Source: Streptomyces klenkii (GTDB lineage Bacteria; Actinomycetota; Actinomycetes; Streptomycetales; Streptomycetaceae). From it: a stretch of DNA of 64,000 bases. Within the stretch, counting starts at the first letter, position 1. Every line of letters starts with the position of its first letter. A model generated the notes under the pieces. The model did not search any database. It was not told the DNA's origin and saw nothing but the letters and a program-made list of their open reading frames with translations. Where the stretch lies: assembly GCF_003626645.1 (NCBI RefSeq), contig NZ_RBAM01000004.1, positions 1-64,000 of the forward strand, read 5' to 3'. Of the stretch, positions 35,106-44,335 are shown one piece after another. Both the position numbers and the translations under genes were made by a program.

Positions 35106-36356
35106 CTACGCCTCTTCCGAAGCCCGCGCAGCGATGTCCGTGCGGTGGTGGGAGCCGGGCAGGCGGAGGTGGGAGAGCGACTCGTACGCACGCGCGCGGG
35201 CGGCCCGCAGGGACTCGCCCGTGGCCGTCACGGACAGGACGCGGCCGCCGGCGCTGACCACGTGCCCGTCGGCGTCCCGGGCCGTACCCGCGTGGAGGAC
35301 GTACGCGCCGTCGGTTCGCGCGGCCTCTTCCAGGCCCTCGATGACGTCGCCCGTGCGCGGCGTCCCGGGGTAGTTGTGCGAGGCGACGACGACCGTGACG
35401 GCGGCGCCGTCGCTCCACCGCAGCGGCGGCAGGGACGCGAGCGTCCCCGTGGCCGCGGCGTGCAGCAGCCCGGCCAGGGGCGTCTTCAGGCGCGCGAGGA
35501 CGACCTGCGTCTCGGGGTCGCCGAAGCGGGCGTTGAACTCGATCACGCGGACGCCGCGCGAGGTGATCGCGAGGCCGGCGTAGAGCAGGCCGGAGAAGAG
35601 CGTGCCGCGGCGGCGCAGCTCGTCCACGGTGGGCTGGAGGACCGTCTGGAGGACCTCGTCGACGAGCTTGGGGTCGGCCCAGGGCAGCGGGGAGTACGCG
35701 CCCATGCCGCCCGTGTTCGGCCCCTCGTCGCCGTCGAGGGCGCGCTTGAAGTCCTGGGCGGGCTGGAGGGGGACGACGGTCTCGCCGTCGGTGACGGCGA
35801 AGAGGGAGACCTCGGGGCCGTCCAGGAACTCCTCGATCACGACGCGGCCGCAGGCCAGCGCGTGCTCGCGGGCGAGGCCGAGGTCGCTGGTGACGACGAC
35901 GCCCTTGCCGGCGGCCAGGCCGTCGTCCTTGACGACGTACGGCGCGCCGAAGGCGTCGAGCGCGGCGTCGATCTCCGCGGGCGTGGTGCACACGTAGGCG
36001 CGGGCCGTGGGCACGCCGGCCGCCGCCATGACGTCCTTGGCGAACGCCTTGGAGCCCTCCAGCTCCGCGGCCTGCCCCGAGGGGCCGAAGACGGCGAAAC
36101 CCCGCTCGCGCAGGACGTCGGAGACGCCCGCGACCAGCGGGGCTTCGGGGCCGACGACCACCAGGTCCGCGCTCAGGGACGCGGCGAGGCCGGCGACGGC
36201 CGCGCCGTCGAGGGCGTCCACCTGGTGCACCTCGGCAACCTCGGCGATCCCGGCATTGCCGGGGGCGCAGTGCAGCGCGGTGACGTCGGGATCGAGGGAG
36301 AGTGAGCGGCACAGGGCGTGTTCGCGGGCGCCGCCGCCGATGACGAGGACCTTCAC
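35106..36356 (-). CDS. purD: Phosphoribosylamine--glycine ligase (GAR synthetase)
   Basis: Second step of purine synthesis: phosphoribosylamine plus glycine and ATP gives GAR. 416 residues from the GTG at 36356 ([14 protein letters not shown]), chosen over a GTG three codons up because AGGGTGA is correctly spaced before it. ATP-grasp features include [13 protein letters not shown] (about 138-150), [13 protein letters not shown], and [12 protein letters not shown] (about 286-297). Followed by a strong terminator; the SLATT gene is divergent upstream. Confidence 0.97.
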   Translation of the reverse strand: MKVLVIGGGAREHALCRSLSLDPDVTALHCAPGNAGIAEVAEVHQVDALDGAAVAGLAASLSADLVVVGPEAPLVAGVSDVLRERGFAVFGPSGQAAELEGSKAFAKDVMAAAGVPTARAYVCTTPAEIDAALDAFGAPYVVKDDGLAAGKGVVVTSDLGLAREHALACGRVVIEEFLDGPEVSLFAVTDGETVVPLQPAQDFKRALDGDEGPNTGGMGAYSPLPWADPKLVDEVLQTVLQPTVDELRRRGTLFSGLLYAGLAITSRGVRVIEFNARFGDPETQVVLARLKTPLAGLLHAAATGTLASLPPLRWSDGAAVTVVVASHNYPGTPRTGDVIEGLEEAARTDGAYVLHAGTARDADGHVVSAGGRVLSVTATGESLRAARARAYESLSHLRLPGSHHRTDIAARASEEA

Positions 36357-36664
36357 ACCCGTCACCCTATTGCCTCGTCGACTGATCGCTTTCCCGGGTC
36401 CGTACGACGGTCCGTACGACAAGACGCGAGCGCGGCACAGAAACGTCACTGCACCGGCCCCGCACGGCCGGGCGGCAACCGGACGACAACGGCGTGACCA
36501 TACCCCCGACCCCGCGACCCACTCTTTCGGGTGATGTCGATCCGCGGCTTATACCGGATTCCTCAGCGCTTACGGGCGGAAAAGCAGCGATCTTGTCCCC
36601 AAGACCGACCGTTCGGCGGTAGGAAGGTGGCTCGCGATCCGCATGCGGCAGAGGGAGTGCACGG

Positions 36665-37396
36665 GTGAGCCAGCCGGAGATGCAGCCCGAGGGGCTCCCC
36701 CGCGAGCAGAGTGGGAGGCACCGTGGCGACCTGCGCGGCCGCACGTTCCCGCTCGGCGACTGGGGGGAGCCCGCGGAGCGTCTCGATGAGCTGTACCGCT
36801 GGGTGGAGAACGGCGCCCTCTACCTGGTCGACTGGTATCTGGCGGACCGCGCCTGGAAACGCCGGTGGGCGCGCGCGCTGCGCATCGGCGCCGCGGCCTG
36901 CGCGGTGGTGGGCTCGGCCCTGCCGCTGCTCCAGCTGACGAACGTCGTCCGCACCGGCTGCGCCTGGGGCTTCCTGGTGCTGCTCGGGTCGGTCGCCTGC
37001 GTCGCCTGCGACCGCTACTTCGGCCTGACGTCCGGCTGGATGCGGGCCGTCGCCACGGCACAGGCCGTGCAGCGGCGGCTGGAGGCCCTCCAGTTCGACT
37101 GGGCGTCGGAGTGCGTCCGCGAGGTGCTCGGCCCGACGGAGGGCACGGCCAGCGAGGCGGCCGAGCGCTGCCTGAGCGTCCTGCGCCGCTTCTCCGAGGA
37201 CGTCTCCGAGCTCGTGCGGGCGGAGACGGCCGACTGGATGGTGGAGTTCCGCGCGGGGCCGACGCCGCTGCTCACGCAGTCGCTGGTGTCCTGGGGCCCC
37301 CGGGGAGAGGGCGGCGGCCCGCTGCCCCGCTTCCCGCTGCCCCCCGGCACCCGGCCGAACATGCCGCGGCAGCGGCCCCCGGAGTCCCCGCGCTGA
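36665..37396 (+). CDS. SLATT-domain membrane protein
   Basis: 243 residues from the GTG at 36665 with GAGGGAG upstream. A basic N-terminal segment leads to two closely spaced membrane helices (about 75-97 and 101-118) followed by a long amphipathic region (TAQAVQRRLEALQFDWA). This two-helix-plus-helix layout matches the SLATT superfamily, which includes predicted pore-forming effectors of nucleotide-signalled conflict systems. Here it stands alone among housekeeping genes with no nucleotide cyclase or SLOG partner nearby. The tail is Pro/Arg-rich. Function unknown. Confidence 0.7.
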   Translation: MSQPEMQPEGLPREQSGRHRGDLRGRTFPLGDWGEPAERLDELYRWVENGALYLVDWYLADRAWKRRWARALRIGAAACAVVGSALPLLQLTNVVRTGCAWGFLVLLGSVACVACDRYFGLTSGWMRAVATAQAVQRRLEALQFDWASECVREVLGPTEGTASEAAERCLSVLRRFSEDVSELVRAETADWMVEFRAGPTPLLTQSLVSWGPRGEGGGPLPRFPLPPGTRPNMPRQRPPESPR

Positions 37397-37466
37397 CGCC
37401 CCGGACGCACCGGCGAGCGGCCTCAACCGGGCCGGCAAGCAGCCTCGGCCGGACCGGCGAGCGGCC

Positions 37467-38117
37467 TCAGCTGAAGACGATCATCGACCCCTGGCCCAGA
37501 CTGCGCGTCGCCGCGGCGTGCAGCCCCAGCCAGACGTGCCGCTCCCGCGCGAACGGGCTGTCGTCCTCCGGCCCGGGCGCCGCCCGCTCCTCCAGCCCCG
37601 TGGGCCGCTCCGGAGCGGCGGGCGCGGCAGGGGGGTTGTCCGGGTCGATGCCCAGCACCGGTGCCACCGCGTGCAGTTCGCGCAGCAGCCCCTGACTGGA
37701 CCCCAAGGGGCCGCCGCCCTCCAGGAGTTCGTCATTGGTCAGCGGGTGCGCGAAGTCCACCGGGACGTACGCGCCGGCGTGGTCGTAGTGCCACACCAGA
37801 TGGGACTGCTGCGCCGTGGCCTCGAACATCTCCAGCAACTGCTCATAGTCCCCGCCCAGTTCGTCCACGGGGGTGACGGCGAGGCCGCACAGGTTGAGCA
37901 TGTGGGCGCGGCGCAGGAAGTGCAGCGCGTCGTAGTCGAAGCCCGCGACGGGCGCCACGTCCCCGGAGAGCCCCGGCATGTAGCCGAAGACGGGCACGGG
38001 CGGCAGCCCGGCCTCGCCGAGCGCCTTGTCGTACGCGGCGATCTCCTCGGCGAAGGGGTTGTCGGGGCTGTGGCACAGCACGTCGACGAGGGGGACCAGC
38101 CAGAGGTCACAGGCCAC
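37467..38117 (-). CDS. Conserved protein of unknown function
   Basis: 216 residues from the GTG at 38117. The protein is acidic and soluble; the first 140 residues contain the conserved-looking CDLWLVPLVDVLCHSPDNPFAEE and LVWHYDHAGAYVPVDF stretches, then a Pro/Ala/Glu-rich linker (about 155-190) and a final RHVWLGLHAAATRSLGQGSM segment. I recognise no domain. It lies downstream of the GntR gene on the same strand, separated by an inverted repeat, and is convergent with the SLATT gene. Confidence 0.7.
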   Translation of the reverse strand: MACDLWLVPLVDVLCHSPDNPFAEEIAAYDKALGEAGLPPVPVFGYMPGLSGDVAPVAGFDYDALHFLRRAHMLNLCGLAVTPVDELGGDYEQLLEMFEATAQQSHLVWHYDHAGAYVPVDFAHPLTNDELLEGGGPLGSSQGLLRELHAVAPVLGIDPDNPPAAPAAPERPTGLEERAAPGPEDDSPFARERHVWLGLHAAATRSLGQGSMIVFS

Positions 38118-38163
38118 GTGAACTCACTCTCGTTCGCGACGACTCAAGACGGCTGAAGACGGT

Positions 38164-38194
38164 TCACGTCGACTCGGCGGACGACTCGACGTGA
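38164..38194. promoter_or_regulatory. Inverted repeat between GntR gene and the 37467 gene
   Basis: TCACGTCGA (38164-38172) and TCGACGTGA (38186-38194) form perfect 9-bp arms around a 13-bp spacer, 47 bp before the GTG at 38117. It could be a terminator of the GntR gene or an operator for the following gene. Confidence 0.5.
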
Positions 38195-38233
38195 TGCGAT
38201 GGTCGAGCCAGAGTAGTGCGGCCGGGCCGGTTG

Positions 38234-38908
38234 TCATACCGGGCGGGAGGCCTCGATCAGTGCCAGGGAGTGCTGGTTGTACGCGGTGATGATCCGCTCC
38301 ACCTCCACGGCGTTCTGCCGGGCCACGGCCTCGACGAGTTCGCTGTGGCCGCTCCACAGGCGGCCCCGGAGGGTGGGCATCCGGCGCAGCAGCGGGACGG
38401 TGAAGACCCAGCCCTGCACCCGGACCGTATTGAGGAAGCCGGATATGTACGGGTTGCCGACGATTGCGGCGAGTTCGCGCCAGAAGCGGAGGTCGTAGCC
38501 GATGAGGATGTCCAGGTCGCCCGCGGCGGCGGCCCGCGAGGCCTCCTCGGCCCGGCGCCGCACGGAGGCCAGCGCGGACGGGGTGACGGCGCCCAGCGCG
38601 CGGTCCGGGGAGCGGCGGAAGATGCCCTCGACGATCAGCGAACGGGCCTCGACCATGTCCCGGAAATCGGCATACGTGAATTCGCGCACGCGGTAGCCCT
38701 TGTGCATTTCCACGCCGAGCAGCCCCTGCGCGCACAGGTCGAGCAGCGCCTCGCGCACGGGTGTGGCCGAGACGCCGTACTGCTCGGCGATCTCCTTGAC
38801 CGTGAACTGGCGGCCCGCGGGGAGCCGCCCCGCTATGACCTCGTCGCGCAAGGCATCGGCGATCTGCTCGCGCAGCGTCGTGCGTCTGACAGCCTCGCTG
38901 CCGGGCAT
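38234..38908 (-). CDS. GntR-family regulator, FadR/FCD subfamily
   Basis: 224 residues from the ATG at 38908 with GGAG upstream. The N-terminal winged helix-turn-helix reads TLREQIADALRDEVIAGRLPAG with QFTVKEIAEQYGVSATPVREAL; the helical FCD domain follows (DFRDMVEARSLIVEGIFRR, and HSELVEAVARQNAVEVERII with metal-site-like Asp/His positions). Such regulators respond to carboxylic acids and often control neighbouring metabolic genes; the aminotransferase upstream is a possible target. Confidence 0.9.
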   Translation of the reverse strand: MPGSEAVRRTTLREQIADALRDEVIAGRLPAGRQFTVKEIAEQYGVSATPVREALLDLCAQGLLGVEMHKGYRVREFTYADFRDMVEARSLIVEGIFRRSPDRALGAVTPSALASVRRRAEEASRAAAAGDLDILIGYDLRFWRELAAIVGNPYISGFLNTVRVQGWVFTVPLLRRMPTLRGRLWSGHSELVEAVARQNAVEVERIITAYNQHSLALIEASRPV

Positions 38909-38952
38909 CGGTCTCCGTCTCCCCTTCCCCGGCCGCGCGCCATGGTGCGAGC

Positions 38953-38979
38953 GGCCCTCGCAAACGATATGCGAGGGCC
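38953..38979. promoter_or_regulatory. Inverted repeat upstream of the GntR gene
   Basis: GGCCCTCGCA (38953-38962) and TGCGAGGGCC (38970-38979) are perfect 10-bp arms around AACGATA, 45 bp before the GntR start. Either an autoregulatory operator or the terminator of the aminotransferase gene; there is no T-run. Confidence 0.55.
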
Positions 38980-39125
38980 GTCTTGGACAATATGGCCGTG
39001 CGCACAGGAACGGGGCACGGTACCCCATGCGGGGTTGCGCCCTTACGAGTGGGCTCGGGTGGTTCGGCGCCGCCGGTCACCTTTTGCGACGGTTGCGCAC
39101 CGCCGGGGCGGGAGCGCCCGGGACC

Positions 39126-40481
39126 TCAGGCCGTGTACGCGTCCGCCACCGTGAGCGCCTCGTCCAGGGCCGCCAGGCCCTGCTTCGCCTCCTCCTCCGT
39201 GATCGTGCACGGGGGCACCACGTGGGTGCGGTTCATGTTCACGAACGGCCACAGGCCGTTCTTCTTGCAGGCGGCGGTGAACGCCGTCATCGCCTCGCCC
39301 GCCGCCGCGTACGGCACCAGCGGCTCGCGGGTGGCCCGGTCCCGGACCAGCTCCACGGCCCAGAAGGCGCCCAGGCCGCGCACCTCGCCGACGCTCGGGT
39401 GGCGGCCGGCGAGCTCGCGCAGGCCGGGGCCGAGGACCTGCTCGCCGATCCGGGCGGCGTTCTCCACGATGCCCTCCTCGGCCATGGCGTTGATCGTCGC
39501 CACGGCGGAGGCACAGGCCAGGGGGTGCCCGGAGTAGGTGAGCCCGCCGGGGTAGGGGCGCTCGTCGAAGGTGGCGGCGATCTCCGCGGAGATCGCGACG
39601 CCGCCGAGCGGCACGTAGCCGGAGTTGACGCCCTTGGCGAAGGTCAGCAGGTCGGGCACGACGTCGAAGTGGTCGGCGGCGAACCAGCGGCCCGTACGGC
39701 CGAAGCCCGCCATGACCTCGTCGAGGACGAACACGATGCCGTAACGGTCGCAGATCTCCCGCACTCCGGGCAGGTAGCCGGGCGGCGGGACCATGATCCC
39801 GGCCGTGCCCGGGATCGTCTCCAGGACGATCGCGGCGATCGTGGCCGGGCCCTCGAAGGCGATCGTGTCCTCAAGGTGTTGGAGCGCGCGCTCGCACTCC
39901 TGCCGCTCGCTGTCCGCGTGGAAGGGCGAGCGGTAGAGGAAGGGCGCCCAGAAGTGCACGACGCCCGCCGAGGCGGTGTCGGAAGGCCAGCGGCGCGGGT
40001 CGCCGGTGAGGTTGATGGCCGCGGCGGTCGCGCCGTGGTACGAGCGGTAGGCGCTCAGCACCTTGGGCCGGCCGGTGTGCAGGCGGGCCATCCGCACGGC
40101 GTTCTCGACCGCCTCCGCACCGCCGTTGGTGAAGAAGATCTTGTCGAGGTCGCCGGGGGTGCGCTCGGCGATCAGCCGCGCGGCCTCGGAGCGCACGTCC
40201 ACCGCGAAGCCCGGCGCGATCGTGCACAGCCGCGCCGCCTGCTCCTGGATCGCGGCGACCACCTTGGGGTGCTGGTGGCCGATGTTGGTGTTGACCAGCT
40301 GGGAGGAGAAGTCGAGGTAGCGGTTGCCGTCGTAGTCCCAGAACCAGGAGCCCTCGGCGCCCGCGACGGCCAGCGGGTCGATGAGGCCCTGCGCGGACCA
40401 GGAGTGGAAGACGTGTGCTCGGTCGGCGGCCTTGACGGCGGCGCCGGCGGCGGGGTCGGCTGCGGGGTGCGGGGTGCTCAC
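39126..40481 (-). CDS. Class III aminotransferase (aspartate aminotransferase family fold)
   Basis: PLP-dependent transfer of an omega-amino group to a 2-oxo acid. 451 residues from the GTG at 40481 with GGGAG upstream. Features: cofactor-binding TNGGAEAVENAVRMAR (about 122-137), SYHGATAAAINLTG, FVLDEVMAGFGRTGRWFA (about 238-255), and the Schiff-base Lys in LTFAKGVNSGYVPLGG (about 274). The most similar enzymes use taurine, beta-alanine or 4-aminobutyrate; I cannot choose. Upstream of a GntR regulator on the same strand. Confidence 0.9.
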   Translation of the reverse strand: MSTPHPAADPAAGAAVKAADRAHVFHSWSAQGLIDPLAVAGAEGSWFWDYDGNRYLDFSSQLVNTNIGHQHPKVVAAIQEQAARLCTIAPGFAVDVRSEAARLIAERTPGDLDKIFFTNGGAEAVENAVRMARLHTGRPKVLSAYRSYHGATAAAINLTGDPRRWPSDTASAGVVHFWAPFLYRSPFHADSERQECERALQHLEDTIAFEGPATIAAIVLETIPGTAGIMVPPPGYLPGVREICDRYGIVFVLDEVMAGFGRTGRWFAADHFDVVPDLLTFAKGVNSGYVPLGGVAISAEIAATFDERPYPGGLTYSGHPLACASAVATINAMAEEGIVENAARIGEQVLGPGLRELAGRHPSVGEVRGLGAFWAVELVRDRATREPLVPYAAAGEAMTAFTAACKKNGLWPFVNMNRTHVVPPCTITEEEAKQGLAALDEALTVADAYTA

Positions 40482-40638
40482 GGTCGGCTCCCTGGTGCTC
40501 TGGCCGGGCTGGGGCTTGGGACGGGCAACAGCCAGCGTAGGCAGGCCCGGACCGGCCCGACACCGGCACTGTGTATGGCTCTTGCCGCGCCCGCCGACAC
40601 ACTGCCGGGCCGCGCGGCACGCCGCGTCGGCCGGGGAA

Positions 40639-40788
40639 ATTCGCAAATTCCGCGAATGGGACGAGCCGCATGCTACGGTCATTTTCCGTTGCAGTTATGG
40701 ACCCGGTCATATGCGCGCCTGAAGGTCTGCGACCTTCAGGCGCTGTTGCGTTCGGCTGCGCTTTTTAGGTGCCCGGAATTCAGGCACC
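40639..40788 (+). promoter_or_regulatory. Cold-shock gene promoter and hairpin-rich leader
   Basis: An inverted repeat ATTCGC (40639-40644)/GCGAAT (40652-40657) lies in a local AT-rich patch that should hold the promoter. Then come a strong hairpin GCGCCTGAAGGTC/GACCTTCAGGCGC (40715-40743, 3-base loop), a T5 tract at 40762-40766, and a second hairpin GGTGCC/GGCACC (40768-40788), all before the ribosome binding site GAGGAG. Confidence 0.6.
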
Positions 40789-40809
40789 GCCGCCATCGAG
40801 GAGATCATC

Positions 40810-41013
40810 TTGGCTACCGGCATCGTGAAGTGGTTCAACTCGGAAAAGGGATTCGGCTTCATCGCCCAGGACGGCGGCGGTGCCGACGTCTTCGCCCACT
40901 ACTCGAACATCGCTACCCAGGGGTTCCGGGAGCTTCAGGAGGGCCAGAAGGTCACCTTCGACGTCACCCAGGGCCAGAAGGGCCCTCAGGCGGAGAACAT
41001 CATTCCGGCCTGA
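40810..41013 (+). CDS. Cold-shock domain protein, CspA family
   Basis: 67-residue single cold-shock domain that binds single-stranded RNA/DNA. The start codon is TTG at 40810, with GAGGAG 7 bases upstream; no ATG or GTG is in a suitable place. RNP1 is KGFGFIAQ and RNP2 VFAHYS; the sequence begins [16 protein letters not shown]. Streptomyces has many such paralogues, so no specific symbol is given. The long structured leader suggests post-transcriptional control. Confidence 0.95.
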   Translation: MATGIVKWFNSEKGFGFIAQDGGGADVFAHYSNIATQGFRELQEGQKVTFDVTQGQKGPQAENIIPA

Positions 41014-41053
41014 CCCCGCTCCCCGGCCCGCGCCGGGGTCCCCAGCGGTCCGG

Positions 41054-41093
41054 ACCGGGGCCCCGTACTTTCCGAGTGCGGGGTCCCGGTTCT
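41054..41093 (+). terminator. Terminator of the cold-shock gene
   Basis: ACCGGGGCCCCG (41054-41065) pairs with CGGGGTCCCGGT (41079-41090, one G-T wobble), followed by TCTTTCCT. Confidence 0.8.
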
Positions 41094-41147
41094 TTCCTGT
41101 CCCGCTATTCTCCGCAAAGAAACACGGGGGACACGGAGGACCTGACC

Positions 41148-42971
41148 ATGGACGGCCTGAGGCCAGACGATCCACGCACACTCGGCGCGTACCGGCTGCT
41201 CGGGCGGCTCGGAGCGGGCGGCATGGGCCGCGTCTACCTGGCCCGCTCCGACCGGGGCCGCACGGTGGCCGTCAAGCTCGTCCACCGCGAGCTGGCCGGC
41301 CAGGAGGAGTTCCGGCGGCGCTTCCGCCAGGAGGTGCGCAGCGCCCGCCAGGTCGGCGGCGAGTGGACCGCGCCCGTGCTCGACGCGGACACCGAGGCCG
41401 AAGTCCCCTGGGTCGCCACCGGTTACATCGCCGGACCGTCCCTGCGGCAGGTCGTCGACCGGGACTTCGGGCCGCTGCCCGAGCGCTCCGTGCGCATCCT
41501 GGGCGCCGGTCTCGCGCGCGCCCTCCAGGCCGTGCACGCCGCGGGCATCGTCCACCGCGACCTCAAGCCGTCCAACGTGCTCGTCACCCTCGACGGCCCG
41601 CGCGTCATCGACTTCGGCATCGCCCGCGCCCTGGAGACCGTCGCCGACGGCGACGGCCTCACCCGTACCGGCGCGGCAGTCGGCTCCCCCGGCTTCATGT
41701 CGCCCGAGCAGGTGCGCGGCGGCGCGGTCACGCCCGCCAGCGACGTCTTCTGCCTCGGCTCGGTGCTGGCCTACGCGGCCACCGGCCGGATGCCGTTCGG
41801 CACGGCCGACAGCGGCGTGCACGCCCTCATGTACCGGATCGCGGAGGAGCAGCCGGACCTGACCGAGGTCCCGGCCGGACTGCGCCCGCTCATCACGTCG
41901 TTCCTCGCCAAGGACCCGCAGGAGCGGCCGACGCCCGCGCAGGTCCTGGAGGTCACCGGCGTCGAGGAGGTGCTCGGCGACCTGCGCTCCGCGGAGCCCT
42001 GGCTGCCGGGCGGCCTCGTCGCCCAGCTCGGGCGGCACGCCGTGCAGTTGCTGAACGTGGAGGAGCCCGTACGGGGCCCGGAGCCGGCGGGCGACGGGCA
42101 CGCGCCGACGGCGATATCCCCGGCGGCGGCGATATCCCCGGCAGCACCGGCCCCGCAGCCGCTGCCGCCCGCGCGGCAGGATCCGCCGACCATCACCGCG
42201 GGGAACACGCCTCCCCCGGCGGGGCACCCGTCGCATCCCGTGCCGCCGCCCGCGCCCGCCACGGTCCCTTACGGATATCCGCAGCCGGGCCCGTACGGCC
42301 CCGGCCATGCGCACGGCCACGCCCCCGGCCCGCACGACTCGGGCAGCACGTACGTCACCGGGTACGTCCCCTACGGGCCTCCCGCGCCGCGCCGTTCGCG
42401 GGTGCCGGTCATCCTCGCCGCCGTGGTGGCCGGCGGGCTGATCGCGGGAGCAGGAACGGTCTTCCTGCTCAAGCACAACGGCGGGAAGGACGAGGTTTCC
42501 GGAGCGGCGAGCTCCTCCTCGCGGGCCGCCTCCCCCGGCACCACGTCCCCATCGGCCGCCCCCGGGTCCACGCCCGCGCCCGCCACGAGCCCCGGCACGG
42601 ACAGCAGCACCGGCGGGCCCCAGGCGTTCGCCGGCACCTGGCAGTCCGGTTTCGGCAACGGCGCGCGCACCAACAGCCGGGCCATCACCATCACGCGGGG
42701 CGCGGACACCGTCGTCACGATCGAGGGGAGCGGCGTCCTCGACGACGGCACGCCGTACACCTGCCAGTGGCAGACCACGGCGACCGGCGGCGGTACCGCC
42801 GGGACCCCGCTGCACCTCGGCCCCTCCCGGGTCACCCGGGCGAACCCCGCCTCCGCCTGCCAGCCCGGCTCCGCCTCGGACCTCGTCCTGCTCCCGGACG
42901 GCCGGATGCGGCGCGACTTCGTCGACTCCGGCACGAAAGACGCCTCACTGGTCTACCGGAAAACCGGCTGA
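41148..42971 (+). CDS. Membrane-anchored Ser/Thr protein kinase (PknB type)
   Basis: 607 residues from the ATG at 41148 with GGAGGA upstream. The cytoplasmic kinase domain (about 12-275) has all catalytic motifs: GRLGAGGMGRVYLA, ATP-binding Lys in VAVKLV, HRDLKPSN, DFG in VIDFGIA and SPEQ. A Pro/Ala/His/Gly-rich juxtamembrane linker (about 300-410), one membrane helix (VILAAVVAGGLIAGAGTVFLL, about 420-440), a Ser/Thr/Pro spacer and a folded extracellular domain of about 115 residues (FAGTWQSGFGNG to the end, with two Cys) follow. No PASTA repeats. Ligand unknown. Confidence 0.94.
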   Translation: MDGLRPDDPRTLGAYRLLGRLGAGGMGRVYLARSDRGRTVAVKLVHRELAGQEEFRRRFRQEVRSARQVGGEWTAPVLDADTEAEVPWVATGYIAGPSLRQVVDRDFGPLPERSVRILGAGLARALQAVHAAGIVHRDLKPSNVLVTLDGPRVIDFGIARALETVADGDGLTRTGAAVGSPGFMSPEQVRGGAVTPASDVFCLGSVLAYAATGRMPFGTADSGVHALMYRIAEEQPDLTEVPAGLRPLITSFLAKDPQERPTPAQVLEVTGVEEVLGDLRSAEPWLPGGLVAQLGRHAVQLLNVEEPVRGPEPAGDGHAPTAISPAAAISPAAPAPQPLPPARQDPPTITAGNTPPPAGHPSHPVPPPAPATVPYGYPQPGPYGPGHAHGHAPGPHDSGSTYVTGYVPYGPPAPRRSRVPVILAAVVAGGLIAGAGTVFLLKHNGGKDEVSGAASSSSRAASPGTTSPSAAPGSTPAPATSPGTDSSTGGPQAFAGTWQSGFGNGARTNSRAITITRGADTVVTIEGSGVLDDGTPYTCQWQTTATGGGTAGTPLHLGPSRVTRANPASACQPGSASDLVLLPDGRMRRDFVDSGTKDASLVYRKTG

Positions 42972-42994
42972 TACCCGAAGATCGCCTGAACGCG

Positions 42995-43031
42995 ACGGCG
43001 CCCCGGTGGCCGAAAGCCACCGGGGCGCCGT
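42995..43031. terminator. Bidirectional terminator between kinase gene and purA
   Basis: ACGGCGCCCCGGTGGC pairs with GCCACCGGGGCGCCGT around a CGAAA loop (42995-43031), between two convergent genes. Confidence 0.88.
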
Positions 43032-43048
43032 GCGTCCGTACAGGGTGC

Positions 43049-44335
43049 CTACGAAAGGAACGAGTTGATCTCGATCGTCTCGTCGCGGCCCGGGCCCACG
43101 CCGATCGCGGAGATCGGCGCGCCCGACATCTCCTCCAGCGCCTTCACGTACGCCTGCGCGTTCTTCGGCAGGTCCGAGAAGGTCTTCGCCTTGGAGATGT
43201 CCTCGCTCCAGCCCGGCAGCATCTCGTAGATCGGCTTCGCGTGGTGGAAGTCGCTCTGGCTGTAGGGCAGCTCCTCGACCCGCTTGCCGTCGATCTCGTA
43301 CGCGACGCAGACCGGGATCTGCTCCCAGCCGGTGAGCACGTCGAGCTTGGTGAGGAAGAAGTCCGTCAGGCCGTTGACGCGGGTGGCGTAGCGGGCGATG
43401 ACCGCGTCGAACCAGCCGCAGCGGCGGTCACGGCCGGTGGTCACACCGCGCTCGCCGCCGATGGTGCGCAGCGCCTCGCCGTCCTTGTCGAACAGCTCGG
43501 TCGGGAACGGACCGGCGCCGACGCGCGTGGTGTAGGCCTTGAGGATGCCGATCACGCGGTTGATCTTCGTCGGGCCCACGCCCGTACCCGTGCAGGCGCC
43601 GCCCGCGGTCGGGTTGGAGGAGGTGACGAAGGGGTACGTGCCGTGGTCGACGTCGAGCAGCGTGCCCTGACCGCCCTCGAAGAGGACGACCTTGCCCTCG
43701 TCGATGGCGTTGTTCAGGATCAGCGTGGTGTCCGCGACGAACGGCTTGATCTGCTCGGCGTAGCCCAGCATCTCGTCGACGATCTGGGCGACGTCGATCG
43801 CGCGGCGGTTGTAGAGCTTCGCCAGGATCTGGTTCTTGAAGTCGAGGGCAGCCTCGACCTTCTGCGTCAGGATCGACTCGTCGTAGAGGTCCTGAACGCG
43901 GATGCCCACGCGGTTGATCTTGTCCGCGTAGGTCGGGCCGATGCCGCGGCCGGTGGTGCCGATCTTCCGCTTGCCGAGGAAGCGTTCCGTCACCTTGTCG
44001 ACCGTCGTGTGGTACGGCGTGATCAGGTGAGCGTTACCGCTGAGCAGCAGCTTGGACGTGTCGACGCCGCGCTCGTTCAGCCCGCTCAGCTCGGAGAGCA
44101 GGACCGCCGGGTCGACGACCACACCGTTGCCGATGACCGGGGTGCACCCCGGCGAGAGGATCCCGGAAGGGAGGAGGTGCAGCGCGTATTTCTGGTCGCC
44201 GACGACCACCGTGTGGCCGGCGTTGTTGCCACCTTGGTAGCGCACCACATAGTCCACAGATCCACCGAGGAGATCGGTGGCCTTTCCCTTGCCCTCGTCA
44301 CCCCACTGAGCACCGAGCAGCACAAGTGCGGGCAC
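43049..44335 (-). CDS. purA: Adenylosuccinate synthetase
   Basis: GTP-dependent condensation of IMP and aspartate to adenylosuccinate, first step of the AMP branch. 428 residues from the GTG at 44335, normal length. The P-loop-like [11 protein letters not shown] (about 8-18) carries the catalytic Asp, GNNAGHTV (about 36-43) the catalytic His; [18 protein letters not shown] and [10 protein letters not shown] follow. Monocistronic, divergent from the next gene. Confidence 0.98.
   Translation of the reverse strand: MPALVLLGAQWGDEGKGKATDLLGGSVDYVVRYQGGNNAGHTVVVGDQKYALHLLPSGILSPGCTPVIGNGVVVDPAVLLSELSGLNERGVDTSKLLLSGNAHLITPYHTTVDKVTERFLGKRKIGTTGRGIGPTYADKINRVGIRVQDLYDESILTQKVEAALDFKNQILAKLYNRRAIDVAQIVDEMLGYAEQIKPFVADTTLILNNAIDEGKVVLFEGGQGTLLDVDHGTYPFVTSSNPTAGGACTGTGVGPTKINRVIGILKAYTTRVGAGPFPTELFDKDGEALRTIGGERGVTTGRDRRCGWFDAVIARYATRVNGLTDFFLTKLDVLTGWEQIPVCVAYEIDGKRVEELPYSQSDFHHAKPIYEMLPGWSEDISKAKTFSDLPKNAQAYVKALEEMSGAPISAIGVGPGRDETIEINSFLS

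Noticed and set aside
38700..41147. Apparent upstream extension of the Ser/Thr kinase frame
   Set aside because: The frame crosses the aminotransferase, cold-shock gene and its terminator; the kinase has its own ATG and ribosome binding site at 41148.
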